Assembly (NCBI RefSeq): GCF_026213295.1
Contig: NC_079432.1
Location: forward strand, 11,829,312 to 11,893,311
Direction: 5' to 3'
Length of the DNA stretch: 64,000 bases
Origin: Gadus chalcogrammus
Lineage: Eukaryota > Chordata > Actinopteri > Gadiformes > Gadidae
The notes below the pieces were generated by a model that did not search any database, had not been told where the DNA came from, and was given only the letters and a program-made list of their open reading frames with translations. Shown piece by piece: positions 24,749-38,600 of the stretch. The position numbers and the translations under genes are program-made. How positions within the stretch are numbered: the first letter of the stretch is position 1; the number at the start of each line of letters is the position of its first letter.

Positions 24749-24982
24749 AGAAGACAAAACCCCCATGCCAGTCGACCGTGAGGGACGGATCATTTTGCTC
24801 GCTAGCGTGTTTTTTTTCTTTTTACGTTTTGTATTTTCAGCGGAGCACGGCGAGCCTTTGCTGAGCTAGTGATATTCTTTTCCCATCATTCCTCTGACCC
24901 CGTCTACCGTGACTGAGCCGGCTGTTTTAACCTTCAGATGGGAGCGGCACCTCGTAAAACTGGCGGGACTAGTTAAGGGCCG

Positions 24983-25080
24983 AGAGACACAGAGAGAGAC
25001 ACGGAGAGAGAGAGACACGGAGAGAGAGAGACACGGAGAGAGAGAGACACGGAGAGAGACACGGAAAGAGAGAGACACGG

Positions 25081-25147
<67 letters not shown>

Positions 25148-25155
25148 GAGAGGGA
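24983..25155 (+). repeat. GAGAGACACG minisatellite and (GA)n
   Basis: Repeated ACACGGAGAGAGAG units pass into pure (GA)n. Confidence 0.93.
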
Positions 25156-25266
25156 TGGTATCACAGAGTGTGGGAGTAATAGAAATAAAGTGCGCAAGAG
25201 CGGAAAGGCTTTGAAACCGAGAGGGATCTAGCGGCTATAGGAAATGAACCGCGATGAAGCGAAAAG

Positions 25267-25267
25267 A

Positions 25268-25327
<60 letters not shown>

Positions 25328-25338
25328 GAGAGAGAGGG
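25267..25338 (+). repeat. (GA)n microsatellite
   Basis: GA array with one GGGA interruption. Confidence 0.95.
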
Positions 25339-25965
25339 CTTTCTGAGCTCTGCTTCAGAGGACCCAGTTGGCCAAATTTTTGGAAAACCGGGCAGAGTGC
25401 AGGTTTCCTGAACTTCGGTCAGATTTTATTTTCTCACTTTTTTCATATACACGAAAATCGCTTTGTGCACACACAGCAGGGTTTAATAAACAAATAAAAA
25501 ACATTGGGCTTAATATTTCCATTCACGGTGATGGAGTGGACCTAATCGACCGTGGAAACAGCCCCCGAAATTCAAAAGCAAAAAAATAAGTTCAATTTGG
25601 AGAGTGCCATTCAAATAATGGCCATTGTGAAACGTAGACCTGCACTCTGCCCGGTTTTCAGATTGGCTTTTCAACTGCTCCGTGGGGACACACGACAGCC
25701 TCCTTGCCCAATAGCAATTTTGGACGTGACTGGCAGCCGATAGCGCGATCCATTGCCAAGACAAGCGTCTAATGTGTCAATCCCTGCGTCGGCAGCAATA
25801 CCAAAGATAGATTTGTGAAAAAATCGAAGCTGTGTGTGTGTGTGTGGTACCACAGCCTGCCACGTATTCTCAAACCAGACACCTCCTCAAACATGTCAGA
25901 CAAAAGACAGTAAGACAGTGCTGGCTCTGTAGATTCTTGGGTGGGTGTGGGTGTGGGGCTTTGGG

Positions 25966-26091
<126 letters not shown>

Positions 26092-26304
26092 TGGGTGTAG
26101 GTGTGGGGGGAGATAGAGTGAGAGGGATGGTTGTGGTATAGCAGAAAAAGAACTGACAAATATATAGGGGACGAAAGTCAGCAAGAGAGGGATGAGAGAA
26201 ATAGGTAGACAAAGACAAGAGTCAGGCAGAAAAGTAAGAAAAAACTGAGAGAGAGAGGGAGAGAGTATAAGAGTGAGAGACAGAGAGCGAGAGAGAGAGA
26301 GAGA

Positions 26305-26424
26305 GCTAAAGGATGAGGATGTAAAGTAACACCCACATTTAAGAAAAAGGAAGAGAGGGGGAGAGAGTATAAGAGAGAGAGAGATAGGGCTAAAGGATGA
26401 GGATGTAAAGTAACACCCACATTT
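26305..26424 (+). repeat. 36-bp direct repeat spaced by 84 bp
   Basis: A 36-bp block starting GCTAAAGGATGAGGATGTAA is repeated exactly at 26305-26340 and 26389-26424, with GA-rich sequence before each copy. This points to a tandem duplication of an 84-bp unit. Confidence 0.9.
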
Positions 26425-28455
26425 TGTCAGAGGAGACATCATTAACGCCAGTAGGATACTGTGACACCCTGAAAGGCCCTGAGAATGCATTCCCTTCCAG
26501 AGCATTTAGATGTTCATAAACAGCGACGTCAACAGCAAAATCGTTAAATAAAAAACGATAATAACCGCCGCTACGGAAGACAACAATCAATAGCAAGGTT
26601 TTCACCGCTTTTAACTCACGGCCATTAGTGGAGGACTGGAAACTCAAATCACTCTCCGCAGAGATCAATGTGTTTTTTAACTGTTATTGTCTCTGAAGCC
26701 AGCAGGACATCACTAGCTATTATTTCAGGGCATTACTATGGCTCTTAATTTCAGCTCAATTTATCGGCGCGTTAACAGGGTCAAATTATGTCACCAGGTT
26801 TACACACTTTCCCTGTCAGTCTTTTGGCTCCAATTAGGAAAAGTTTGACATTTGTTATCTAGAGTTTTACCGTAGTTGCACTATATAGACATTACATTGT
26901 GCTGCACTTGCTAACAACTGCGGCTTGAACAAACCTGGATATAAGCCACGCCCGGGTAAAGGCTGCTTTAACAAATGCCCAATTTGAAGCATATCAAAGC
27001 ACATCCGACGGGCCCCATGTGGTCTTTGTGGATCTCAAAGTCAAAATTGAGCAGCTCACTCACTGCAGACGCTGCCGATAGTGTGGGGATGGACCCACCC
27101 GGAAGAAGGTAACCACACTTCAGATCCGGTGAAGGTTGTAATGAGTCCGCAGAAAGCCTTTGAAATGCTGTGATGTTGATATCTAAGGATTTTTGTGCGA
27201 TTGGCAGGATAGTGTCAAAGGATTACATGCTGAAAGATGTATATGGCAATTCAAGTTTGTGCCAGTAGGGGATTACCATTAAGAGAATATTGATTGTGTC
27301 ACCAACTCTTTGAAAAGTATTTGCATAGAATAAAGGGAATAATCACTGTGGAGCGAAATTGCTGCACGCCAAAATCTTCTCACACCGACTTTGGTCATAC
27401 AACTTTGTATATAGCTGCACTCTTATATGGGCAGTACAACCGAAATGTGTCTGAGTTACGGGAGTCATATAGTGCATATAATTATACATACTATTGTATG
27501 ATCTTTTTTTTCCCATTATTCCATAGGTCTTCGGTTGGAATGACAAATAAACTCATAATGTATTTAAATGAGACCGGTGTCTCTTAGCATAGGTTTAGAG
27601 TTGGAGGAGGGCAATCACGAGCTCTTTGTTTGAATGATCGAATGTAGCTCAACCTTTACCAAGCCGTGTAATTAGGTAAAGATTTCCGTGGGCGGCGTGA
27701 GTGGGTGGCGATCTGTTCGCTCAAGGTGCAGAAAAACCGGAGTGGGTGTCAGAAAAGCGTGGCGGAGAAGCTATTTGGTGAGACAGTGCATTTAGCGGGT
27801 GAGAAAATACCAGCGAGCCACTTCCCTCTATCCTCTCACTCGGCTTGCAGTGTCGTTGGAAGCCACTTTGACAAGCTCCAAAGTCCCAGAGGGAACCCTT
27901 AAGATTCGGATTGTTGAAAATATATATTCAATTATTTTCCAACGTTTGGACGGATCCATTATCATTGTATAATTACCGGTATATATATTTTATGCATGCA
28001 GATTGTGTGTGAGTGGCACACAAAAGAAATCAAATAAAAATATTAGAATACTTTGGGAGTACCAGGGGAGGGAACAGAGAGTTGACCTTGGCAGTGACCT
28101 ATTGCATGCGTTTATTAACTTGTGGATGGAGGACGTCTGGAGGCTCGTGAATGTGAGAAGCAAAACACTAGTGGGCGTTGGGTTGAATGGCATCTCCCCG
28201 GTAACCGATCACACCCGTATCCCGCTCCTTTAACGGGATTTAAATGAAAATGACCCGAGTCATCCCTGCGTGTAAACAGTGGGGGAGAGAGCACCGGGAG
28301 CACCAGGCATGTCCTCACCTCCCCGGCAGCGAGAGAGAAGACAGTTGCGACGCCAAGGGCGTGACTCTCTCCCCCATCCCCCTCTGCCCATTTTGGCAAG
28401 ACATTTTGGTGGTGTGCTGTGTTTGTCAGGCGAGGGGACTATGACAGGGCGGTGG

Positions 28456-28758
<303 letters not shown>

Positions 28759-29465
28759 AAGGGTGACAGAGAGGATACGGCAAAGACACAGGGAGAGGAG
28801 TGACAGGACGTGGGAGGGACAGGTTGAGGTAATAGCTAGAGGGGCGGAGACAGAGAGAGGAGATAGTCATTGTGAGAGGTACAGAGAGGCAGGGGAGAGC
28901 GAGAGAAAGTAAGCAGAAGGACTGAGAGTCGTGAGCGTTCTTATGTGTCCACCTCACGTGGATGTCCCCTGAAGGGCGGGGCTCCTCGTCTTAGTCTGTG
29001 TGTTGTCGTAGTTTGTTTAGTATTGTTGTTTGTGCCGGGGAGGCCAGGCAACGCAGGGACGTGATGAGTGGAGCCGGCGCGAGGCGTCGACATCCTTTAC
29101 GCTTAGAATGACATCCAGGAAGGAAAACGGATAAAGCAGATACAGTATCCGCGCGGAAAGCTAAAAGCAACGGGTGGATTTATAAAAGGAGGGACGACAG
29201 CTCTATGATTACCGTCCCCAGACTGACAGACACGTACACACTGGCTGACAGGACATTTGTGAGGTGCCGAAGAAAAAACGACTTAACGCGTTGGTGCATT
29301 AAAATAGAAATGGATCCCAGGGTGCGGTGGTGGACCATAATTCAACGGCTCCACAGCTGGGCGGAGTTCTGCTCCGTTCATTTGCATAACGTGCTGCTGG
29401 TAAACGGTCTGCTCCGGGGAAGCAAGAGCTACCCCCAGCCCGGTAAATCAGGACCTGTCATCGAG

Positions 29466-29636
29466 ACCACAGCTAGCCAGCCAGCCAGTCAGCCAGTCAG
29501 CCAGCCAGCCAGCCATCCTGCCAACCGGCCAGCAGTCAGTCAGCCAGCGGGCATGCCAGCCAGCCATACAGTCAGTCAACCAGCAATTAAGGCAGTCAGT
29601 CAGCCAGCCATCCAGCCATCCGGCGAGCAGTCAGCC
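29466..29636 (+). repeat. degenerate CCAG/TCAG tetranucleotide repeat
   Basis: CAGCCAGTCAGC-type units with point changes, resembling the tract at 130-330. Confidence 0.9.
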
Positions 29637-29774
29637 ACCCGCCAGAGAGATGTATAGCTCTGGGAACGTAACCAGGTAAAGGCCGGGCTCACAGCCAAAT
29701 AAACCCACAAATATAGATTGCTACGCTCCCTCCTACTCCGAGCTACACCCAAACACACACTCTCCTCAGTAGAA

Positions 29775-29883
<109 letters not shown>

Positions 29884-30077
29884 CCCCGCCCTTCCATGTT
29901 TATACTTTTTGGGCGGTAGGGGCTGGGGTCCATCGTGGAATGACAAGTTGAATCCCGACCAAATGAAATGACAAACACTTTCTCCTCCTCTCCATATGTA
30001 TAAATATAGATATACGCATAAAGCCACAGAACCAATGCAAATATGTGTTGTGTGTTTTCACTAGATCCGGGACGTAC

Positions 30078-30214
30078 GTCTCCATGTTGTCTCCCTCCAG
30101 CACTGTCTGCACAGGGAGGTAGCCCAGCCGCGGGTGCTTGGCAAAGTACTTCTTGGAGCGGAACTTGTTCTTCAGCACCTTGGTGAAGTCACGCATGTCC
30201 TCTCCCGACGTGGT
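30078..30214 (-). CDS. utrn: utrn exon (DMD exon 70 equivalent), post-ZZ region
   Basis: A 137-bp exon, equal to DMD exon 70, from phase 0 to phase 2. It encodes [40 protein letters not shown] and GDNMET, a block conserved across dystrophin, utrophin and dystrobrevin relatives. [14 protein letters not shown] and HPRLG are utrophin-type. The acceptor TATCGCCAG is preceded by GGCTCTCT repeats and a (CT)n tract. The donor is AC|GTACGTC. Confidence 0.98.
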
Positions 30215-30222
30215 CTGGCGAT

Positions 30223-30256
30223 ATAAAGAGAGCCAGAGAGCCAGAGAGCCAGAGAG

Positions 30257-30302
<46 letters not shown>
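30223..30302 (+). repeat. AGAGAGCC units and (GA)n at the exon 70 acceptor
   Basis: Four AGAGAGCC-type units then about 46 bp of GA. On the transcribed strand these give CT-rich sequence just upstream of the acceptor. Confidence 0.93.
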
Positions 30303-30307
<5 letters not shown>

Positions 30308-32029
30308 AGATTATTAGTTACATTAAATATATTAGTGTTTGCCCGTGTTTTGCTAACGAGATAATTTGCAAGTGTTTTCCCCCCCGTCGGAGTGCTTTCT
30401 GCACAGGCAATTGACAATCAATCCCCCTGGACAAATGTACCCACGCACACACATAGACACCCACGCACGCACACAGACACACACACACGCATGCACACAC
30501 ACCCCCCCAAGTTGACAGATGCGAGGCAGTGAGCTGACTATAATGATTTCCCATGGCTTATTTACCAACACACAACCTAAAACGTGACGTAGATTGGGAA
30601 ACAAGCAATTATCCAGCCTCATCCAGCCAGACGTTTGAAAGGTGGGGAGCTTTCCACTCCATTACTCAGATGACAACACACAGTGTGTGCATATAACTGA
30701 GAAATACATTACTATTATCCATAACTATCCATATCAATATGCTACATATTCTTTACATTATTATCTGAAAAAAGACTGAAACTAGAGAAAGAGTAGGGCT
30801 TTTATTTTCTTCTTCTTCAGCAAACCACTGTACTTAATTATCCAATCCTTGATTTAATAACCGGGGGGGGGCTTGGAAATTGAGAAACCTGACATATTTC
30901 AGTTAAGGGGAAGGCATAAACCAACGGTGTTTTGTTTGCCTCGCAAGAAATAAGCAGTAATCCACGAGAGCTTTTAGTTTATGAGCGCCATCACGAGGCT
31001 GTCGCCGTCGCTTCAGGGGACGTCGCCACACACTGACACGGCCAAGCACAGCAAGGCCAGCGAGTGAGGGGAGGGACGGCGTCGGCACCGCTCGCTTCGG
31101 CCACGCTTCCAAATTAAAAACTTGAAGAACGTCTTCATTAACCGACGCTGCTCATCGCTCACACATCCCCGAGCCGAGTCGACATCCTCCGCCAAGGTTG
31201 GAGGTGCCTCCAGTCTCAATTTGCGGAGAAACTAAATGGCTGCTTCAAAATGGCCGCTCCCAGCCACAGCCGCTCAGATTAGCAGAGTGCGTAATAATCG
31301 TCTCAAAATGTGTGCCATTGACAAATAAATGAAAATAGACAGAAGATACAGGAACAGCTTGACAATGTTGTTTTGGGTTGTTGAGGGGTACTTTGTACTT
31401 TGTTAGCGAGACGCGGGAAGAGGACTGGAGAACATGTTGTTAGAAGTGTAAGCCCCGAGGACAGCATGGCGCTCCAGTAACGAGTTTGCCAACACACTCA
31501 GACTTTTTAGTGCCTAGCACTGGCGGAGATGTAGGACAGCGAGCGCGATGCACAATGTGTAAAACAGGCCAGGAGATAAAGAAGAAAGCACCACTTTGTG
31601 TGGCAGGCTCGTGGAACAAACCCCCTCTGAACAAGGAGAGAATACAGTCAATCTCACTCCCAGAGTCTTCCTCTCCTCTATTCTTCTGCCTCGTGAAGAG
31701 CAAGGAGGAATATCGCTTTTCAGGGAGAAATTATAAATCACACACTCTGTTATAAGAGAGAAAGAGGGAGGTAGAGAGAGAGGGATTCAAAGGAAGAGAG
31801 CGAAAGTTAACCAGACTGAGAGCGAGAGCGAGAGAAAGAGAAAGAGAACAGAACAGAAGAGGAGAGAGAGGCTTCACACATTGGTCCATGTGAAACCAAT
31901 TTGGACAGAGAGCAGTTCGAGGAATCAGACCAATTGACAGAGTGGTGTGGGGAAGAGAATGGAGGCCGGAGTGGCCGGGGTCTCTGTGGGTCTTCCAGGG
32001 TGTAACCTCATTGTATGATGTGATAGACA

Positions 32030-32069
<40 letters not shown>

Positions 32070-32301
32070 CTGGGTATTCAAACCAAGCATGTAATATATT
32101 CTGGGGGTTAACAGGAGTGACTATTACTCTAATAAATGAACAGCCCTAATGAATGATAAGGATAAAGCGCTACAAAACGTGTGTGTCTGTGTGTGTGTGT
32201 ATGTGCATACACTAATGTGTGAGTAGCACAGGGAGGGTATAATTAAATTAATTCACAGAGTATATGAGCCTGTGGAAAAGAGATAGGAAATGAGCCACTA
32301 G

Positions 32302-32412
<111 letters not shown>

Positions 32413-32450
32413 ATTACGCGCATGGGAGTGGGCGTGCGTGCGACTCTCAC

Positions 32451-32562
32451 CGGCGTGCAGTACTCCACCATTGGGTAGTTGAGCTTGTGGCCCTTGGCGG
32501 TTCGCCCGGAGAAGAAGCAGCTCTGACACACGTCATAGTTGAAGTGTTTCAGACTGCGATAC
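32451..32562 (-). CDS. utrn: utrn exon (DMD exon 69 equivalent), ZZ zinc finger
   Basis: A 112-bp exon, equal to DMD exon 69, from phase 2 to phase 0. It encodes [35 protein letters not shown] and CTP. It supplies the second CxxC (VCQSC) and the histidine-containing end of the ZZ domain. The residues DVC, SGRT and GHKL point to utrophin; dystrophin has DIC, SGRV and GHKM. The acceptor TGTCCCCAG lies just beside a long CT-rich minisatellite, and the donor is CCG|GTGAGAG. A 106-bp (AC)n array, as read in the transcript, begins about 40 bp into the next intron. Confidence 0.98.
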
Positions 32563-32570
32563 CTGGGGAC

Positions 32571-33440
32571 AGAGACATGTGTGAGAGAGAGACATAGAGA
32601 CAATGTGTGAGAGAGAGAGACATAGAGACAATGTGAGAGAGAGACATAGAGACGCAGGGTGTGAGAGAGAGACATAGAGACAATGTGTGAGAGAGAGTCA
32701 TAGAGACACAGGGTGTGAGAGAGAGACATAGAGACAATGTGTGAGAGAGAGACATAGAGACCATGTGTGAGAGAGAGTCATAGAGACACAGCGTGGGAGA
32801 GAGAGACATAGAGACAATGTGTGAATGAGAGACAGAGACACAGCGTGGGAGAGAGAGACATAGAGACAATGTGTGAGAGAGAGAGAGACAAGATGTGTGA
32901 GAGAGAGACATAGAGACAATGTGTGAGAGAGACACGAGACACAATGTGAGAGGGAGACGGAGACATTTGAGAAACAGCATGTGAGAGGCAGAGACATAGA
33001 GACATAATACGAGAGAGAGAGACATAGAGACACAATGTTGGAGAGAGACATAGACACAATGTGAGAGAGAGACATAGAGACACAATGTTGGAGAGAGACA
33101 TAGAGACACAATGTGAGAGAGAGACATAGAGACACAATGTGAGAGAGAGACATAGAGACACAATGTGAGAGAGAGACATAGAGACACAATGTGAGAGAGA
33201 GACATAGAGACACAGCGTGTGAAAGAGAGAGACATAGAGACACATTGTGAGAGAGAGACATAGAGACACAATGTTGGAGAGAGACAGAGACACAGCGTGT
33301 GAAAGAGAGAGACATAGAGACACATTGTTGGAGAGACACAGAGACACAACGTGTGAGAGACATAGACAGCGTGTGAGAGTGAGACAGAGTGACAATGTGA
33401 AAGAGAGAGGGAGACATAGAGCCACAAAGTGAGAGGTAGA
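32571..33440 (+). repeat. minisatellite of GAGAGACATAGAGACACAATGT-type units
   Basis: About 35 imperfect units of 22 to 27 bp built from GAGAGAGACATAGAGACA plus CAATGTGT or CAGCGTGT. It starts within ten bases of the acceptor of exon 69. The minus strand has long open frames through it (439, 273 and 239 codons, [17 protein letters not shown]), all explained by the repeat. Confidence 0.95.
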
Positions 33441-33897
33441 AAGAGACATTGAGACAAAAGTCTGAGAGACATAATGTGGCAGAAACAAAAAGTGAGACAT
33501 AAAGTCATCGAAGAGGAAGAATAGGAGCAGTGTGAGAGATGGAGCGTAGAGAGAGGGAGCAAGAAAAATGCAGCCCAAGACGGCACAAAGGACACACATT
33601 CAATTACAGAGAAGGACAGACTCTGAGGGAGAGCGAGAGAGACCCACAGTGTGAGCCAAACACAAGTGTGTGTGAGTGAAGGAGGGAGCCGGAGACAGAC
33701 ACATGGGGCACACAGAGGCAGCCAGACAAAACTGGAGCTGAGCGGAGTGACACGGGGCAAGATGGAGTAGCCCGGACAAAAGGGAAGAGCGGGGCAAGGG
33801 CGGCGGACGAAGTAGGAGATAAGAGCAGATATATAGTGGACACAGCCACAAAGGAAGACAGACAGCAACTAATGGCTAGTGGAACTACTGTGTGGCT

Positions 33898-34003
<106 letters not shown>

Positions 34004-34328
34004 GACGCTTGTGTGCATTGTGTGTGGACATGCATGAGCGTGTACGCATGCGTGTGTGTGTGTGTGTGTGTGTGCATGTGCGAGTGTGTGAGTCAGTGGG
34101 TCCAGCGATAAAACACATTACCGTCTATGCCTGTGGGGCGTATATGCCGTAGATCTCCACTTAAGTGCCCCGTTATTCATCCGTGGGACGCATGGGCAAT
34201 AGGGGCGTGGCCGCGGCGTGCGCGACAAACGGCTACATCGCTAGCGGTGGCCGTCCTCGACGGCTGGGCCATTAAGGCCCTCTTAACGGAGAACGGAGCC
34301 CCCGACAGTCAACGGATCTGCTCCTTCA

Positions 34329-34445
34329 TCTCTCTCTCTCTCTCTCTCTCTCTCTTCCCCTACCCCTCTCTCTCCCTAGCTCTCTCCCCCTCTCTAGCTC
34401 TCTCCCCCTCTCTAGCTCTCTCTCCCTCTCTAGCTCTCGCTTTCC
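34329..34445 (+). repeat. CT-rich repeat with CTCTCTAGCTCTCTCCC units
   Basis: (CT)n followed by four to five units of about 18 bp. Confidence 0.9.
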
Positions 34446-35526
34446 CTCTCAAGGTTAGCTCATTGGAGAGCGAGAGAGGGTGAGTGAGAGAGGGACAGTG
34501 ATGATCTACGAGAGCCCATACATCAGAGGCCGGAGCCGTGCCCAAGACACCGGCGCGTCAAACGCACCATTACACGTTGACGTGCAGCATATTAGTGGAA
34601 GGGGGGGTTTCACCTTCAGAAGAGCAGGCCGCTAATACCCTTAATTAATCGTTTTAGTTCAGGTTTAGTTTCACTGCGAGGATTGGCTTTGGAGGGCGTC
34701 CCCACCACCGTCCCTCCTGGTTGGCCGGGAGAAGTTGCACTTCAGAGGGTGTGCGGCGCGGGGCTCAACACCAGCAGCCTCACAAAATGACCAGCACTGC
34801 CCCGGCTGCCCTCACTCCAGCCAATGAGTTATTCCCTCTCCCCCCATCCCCCCCGCCCCCCCCCCGCCCCCCCATCGATCACTGACAAGGCCGGGGCGCG
34901 TTGTGCTTCGTCGAGCGTTGTGCTTTCGTCAAACGTCTGACTGGATGTCCCCCCCCCCCCTTCCCACTACTTAGCATGGACCGACGCATGCTGTCCAAAA
35001 GTGCATCCACGATTGTATCTTTTCGATCGCTTGGTGGACGTTTCTTCCGATGTTAAGCATCTCCCTCCGGGGGGTTAAGCTCTCCTCTGTCAAACAAGCT
35101 CTTTCTGGGCAGAAGAAGAGCACACGCTCGCCGGATTTCTGTGACGTGGGTTTCCGTGTCACTGCTCATCTTGGCTCGCGGCGTAAACATTGGAAGACTG
35201 AAAAGCATTTGGATGAAAGCATTGCCGGAATTGGAGAAAGAGCAGTAGCGGCTTGGGCCATACGGTCTAGCTGTCCCACATCAGAAATGCTCCCCCCTCG
35301 AATGTGACCTAAAGTGTGCGTATGTGAGTGTGTATGCATCACATAGCATATATAACGCAAATCGGATTTGTGTTTCAGTGCATGCGATCTCTATTGTGTT
35401 TTAGAGAGATTCTTACCGTCTATATTCATGTATACCTGTGTCTTTCGAGGGGAAGTGCATGAAAGATCCAAGATAGATTAGTGTGTGTGTGTGCGTGTCT
35501 TTGTGTGTGTGTGTGCATGCATTTAC

Positions 35527-35693
35527 CTGAAGCCCACGATGGGACACTCCTTGCAGATGTTGCACTTGGCCTGGTGCTTGGCCGTCTCGGCGGCGGCCAC
35601 GCGGTGCAGCACGGGCAGCCACACCATGGACTGCGGCTCCATGCGCATCCAGTCCACAAACTGCCTGGGCTCCAGCTCCACCTTGTTACCCAC
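35527..35693 (-). CDS. utrn: utrn exon (DMD exon 68 equivalent), start of ZZ zinc finger
   Basis: A 167-bp exon, the same length as DMD exon 68, from phase 0 to phase 2. It encodes [40 protein letters not shown] and [15 protein letters not shown]. The final part opens the ZZ zinc finger with its CNIC and KEC cysteines. The ZZ helps hold beta-dystroglycan and binds ankyrin and calmodulin in the dystrophin family. IVGF is utrophin-like (dystrophin has IIGF). Acceptor TTCCGTCAG; donor TTCAG|GTAAAT, then a short CA tract. Confidence 0.97.
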
Positions 35694-38600
35694 CTGACGG
35701 AAACAAACGCACAGGGCGTTAGGACCGCGGGGGAGCCCTTTGCAGGGGTCGGTGGGTGTTCCAGGCAGCAACCCCATTAAAGTTCACAGCAAACCGAGAG
35801 AGAGAGAGAGATATAAAGCTTGTGGCTGAGGTGTCAACCCGCCAGCCCAAACGATATACGGGGGCTCACTCAAATGGACCAGGGATGGGTTGTTACTCTC
35901 CGCTTGTTACCTTAAGGTCTAGTAAACGTGGACGTATATTTAAATTACTTCCCTGCGGAAGACTAGTGGTTTGAATTGTGGACAGAAACTAAACTATTTA
36001 AAACAGTTTATGGGCTACTTATTGACGTTGAGTGTTTTCAAATAGATGCCGATAAAATTGTAATTGCCATATTTTTCATGCGTTTACTTTTCTTCATGCC
36101 TTAAGGCTTCAGGAAAATATCCATCATACCGTTAGTATGTGGACTAAAAAAGTAACGGTAGCCAAAAAAATGTAGATTTTGGCTTCAAGGCATTCATCTC
36201 AAACTCCAAAGCCCTTAATAGCGTTTAATGTTTTAATAACCGTTCTGTTTGATATTAGTTGGTTTGCCCTGTCGAGCTACCCTGAGATATTCAAGCATCG
36301 GGTATTTCATTGCTGTACGTGAATGCTGCTTGTAATTATGTTGGCATGACAAAAAAACTGAATCTTGCTCATTCCGACATTCATCCGAAGGTTACCCCAT
36401 GCTAGAGACTATGGCGCACACTCTCGTCCCTCAGACGTACTTCACCATTGCATTACGTTGTTGTTCAGATTTGCGTCTCGCCATTAGGTCCATAGCTGCT
36501 GGATAAGCAGGAGGCAACCCTTACACTCCCCCTTCTCTAACGAGTGGAGAGGGCAACGGGAGGTCGCTGCACAAAGCAGCCGGCTGAACAACAGCGTAGC
36601 GAGCAATCTCAGAATGAACAGAATTAAAGCTCTTCAAGTGAACCAACCAGAGGCCATATAGATATGAGTGAGTAGGTGGTGGCTGTTGGTTTCTTCAATA
36701 ACACTCTGCAGGCAGGACGTGTTCCTCAAAATGACACGTAAACACTGACTGACTGACTGACTGACTGACTGACTGACTGACTGCATTGTTTGAAAGACCC
36801 CACCCGTCCAACAGGAGACCAGAGGACTAGCAGCCCTGATTCAGAGCCCGAGGGCAAGACACACTCTTTCCCTCCCTCGCCACCTGCCATTTGACTTAAC
36901 ATTCCCAGAGTACCTCCACTCCAAGGCACCAGATTGTTTATGGCTGAATGGAGTCCTCCCTACTTTGCTTGCACCATCGATACCGGTGATGATGCAGTGA
37001 GAAGCCATCGCCAAAAGTAAATATACGAGCTGTCCAGTCTCTGGTTTTACCCCCTTTACTTTAACCTTTACTAAGCCTAGCTCAGTGCTTCCCCCCACCC
37101 CTCCCCCACAGATTAATGACACCCTGGGGTGGGGTCTATGGGGCATGAGGGTACTGGGAGGACACTCAGAGTGATGAGAGGTGTGTCTGGGGAGGTTGAT
37201 GAGTGAGAGGGGACATATTTATTGAGGTCAGACTCTTCAATCACACACTCATTACACCATAAAGGGTCCGGGGTGGCACTGCGCTGACACTCGCGGGTCG
37301 AGCACCGACACGGGTTGCAGGGTTGTTAGTGAGTGTGTGTGTGCGTGCGCATACGTGTGTGTGACTGTGTGTGTGTGTGTGGACAGGTGTGTGCATGGGG
37401 AGAGGGCTTGGGCAGGGATGTGCTCTGTATTTGCATGTGTGTATGCGTGAGAGAGTGGCACACGGATGTTAGTGTGTGTCCTAGTATATGCGTGTGTGTG
37501 TGTGTGTTTGTGTCCCAGTGTGTGAGAATTTGTGTGCGCGTGTGTGTGCCAGCACTGGTAGGTGAAAAAGTGATGCGCAGTGTTTGCCCATGTGTCTATG
37601 TGTTTAATAATTGCCACGGTGGTGTTAGTGCGTGTGTGTGCGTGTGTTCGTGCAAGTTTGTGTGTTTGCGTAAGCATCCCAGAGTTGTGAGTGAGTGTGT
37701 GTGTGTGTGTGTGTTCGCATCCCCAGCGTGCGCGTGTGGGGGGGTGATGACAGCATGATTAATGGCCACCACTGCAGGCAGCTCTTGTCATGGTGTGCGA
37801 TCGTGTACGGCTCTCCGAGAGCATGTGCATATTGATGTGCTAATGGTGGAGACGAGGGTGTTGAAGGGAAGGAGGAAGTGACTGGCGTTATGATACAGCA
37901 TTTCTTTCTGCACACAGTCCCGCCACCGCTGGGTCCGATCCCCTATGCCAGCCCCGCTCCAGCGGTCGCCGTTTTGGGGGGGAAAAAATGGGGCAGAAGA
38001 AGAAGAAGAAGAAGCGCTCGAAATTTACAACTTCTTAATTTCCAAACGTCCCGACTCCCGATTTACAGCCGCCGAAGCAGCATGAGTCAGGGCAAAGAAA
38101 AAGTGGGAGGAAGAGGAGGAAGAGGAGGAGGGCTCGCGGGATGAAGACGTCGTTAAACTGTGTGTGCAGCGCCGCAGATAAAGCCGGGAAAAATTGGGGT
38201 TGGCTCGGCGGCTATAAAGCAAGCCGGGAGATGGACAGGGCAGCAGAGAGGTGAGCTCTGTTTGTTTATTATTAAAGCCCGCGGGGAGGGCGAGAGGGGA
38301 CCGCATGGCTGGAGGAGGAGGTGAGCGAGGACGTTCCAATGACTCCAGCAGGTTTCGGCGGTTCCACTCCAAACACCCCACGCGCCCCTCATCTGTCCCC
38401 AGTCGCATCGACAACAACAAAAAAAGGTCCTTTTATGATAACAAATAAAGGAATAATGGCTCTTTGTCAATCTCGACAACAAGGTTATCAATGACACAAG
38501 CTGTATCTCCATTATCACAACGCCTTCAAAAATACCTTTATCATCGCAATGACTCAAACATTTCCATTTTATGTTCCCAGTGATGAGCCATTACTTTTCA

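Noticed and set aside
29205..29657. 150-codon open frame on the + strand ending in SQPASQPVSQPA repeats
   Set aside because: The tail is the CCAG tetranucleotide repeat; the first part shows no homology I recognise and lies within a utrn intron.
32549..33868. 439-codon open frame on the minus strand ([12 protein letters not shown])
   Set aside because: Translation of the GACATAGAGACA minisatellite, in a different frame from exon 69; no start context or homology.
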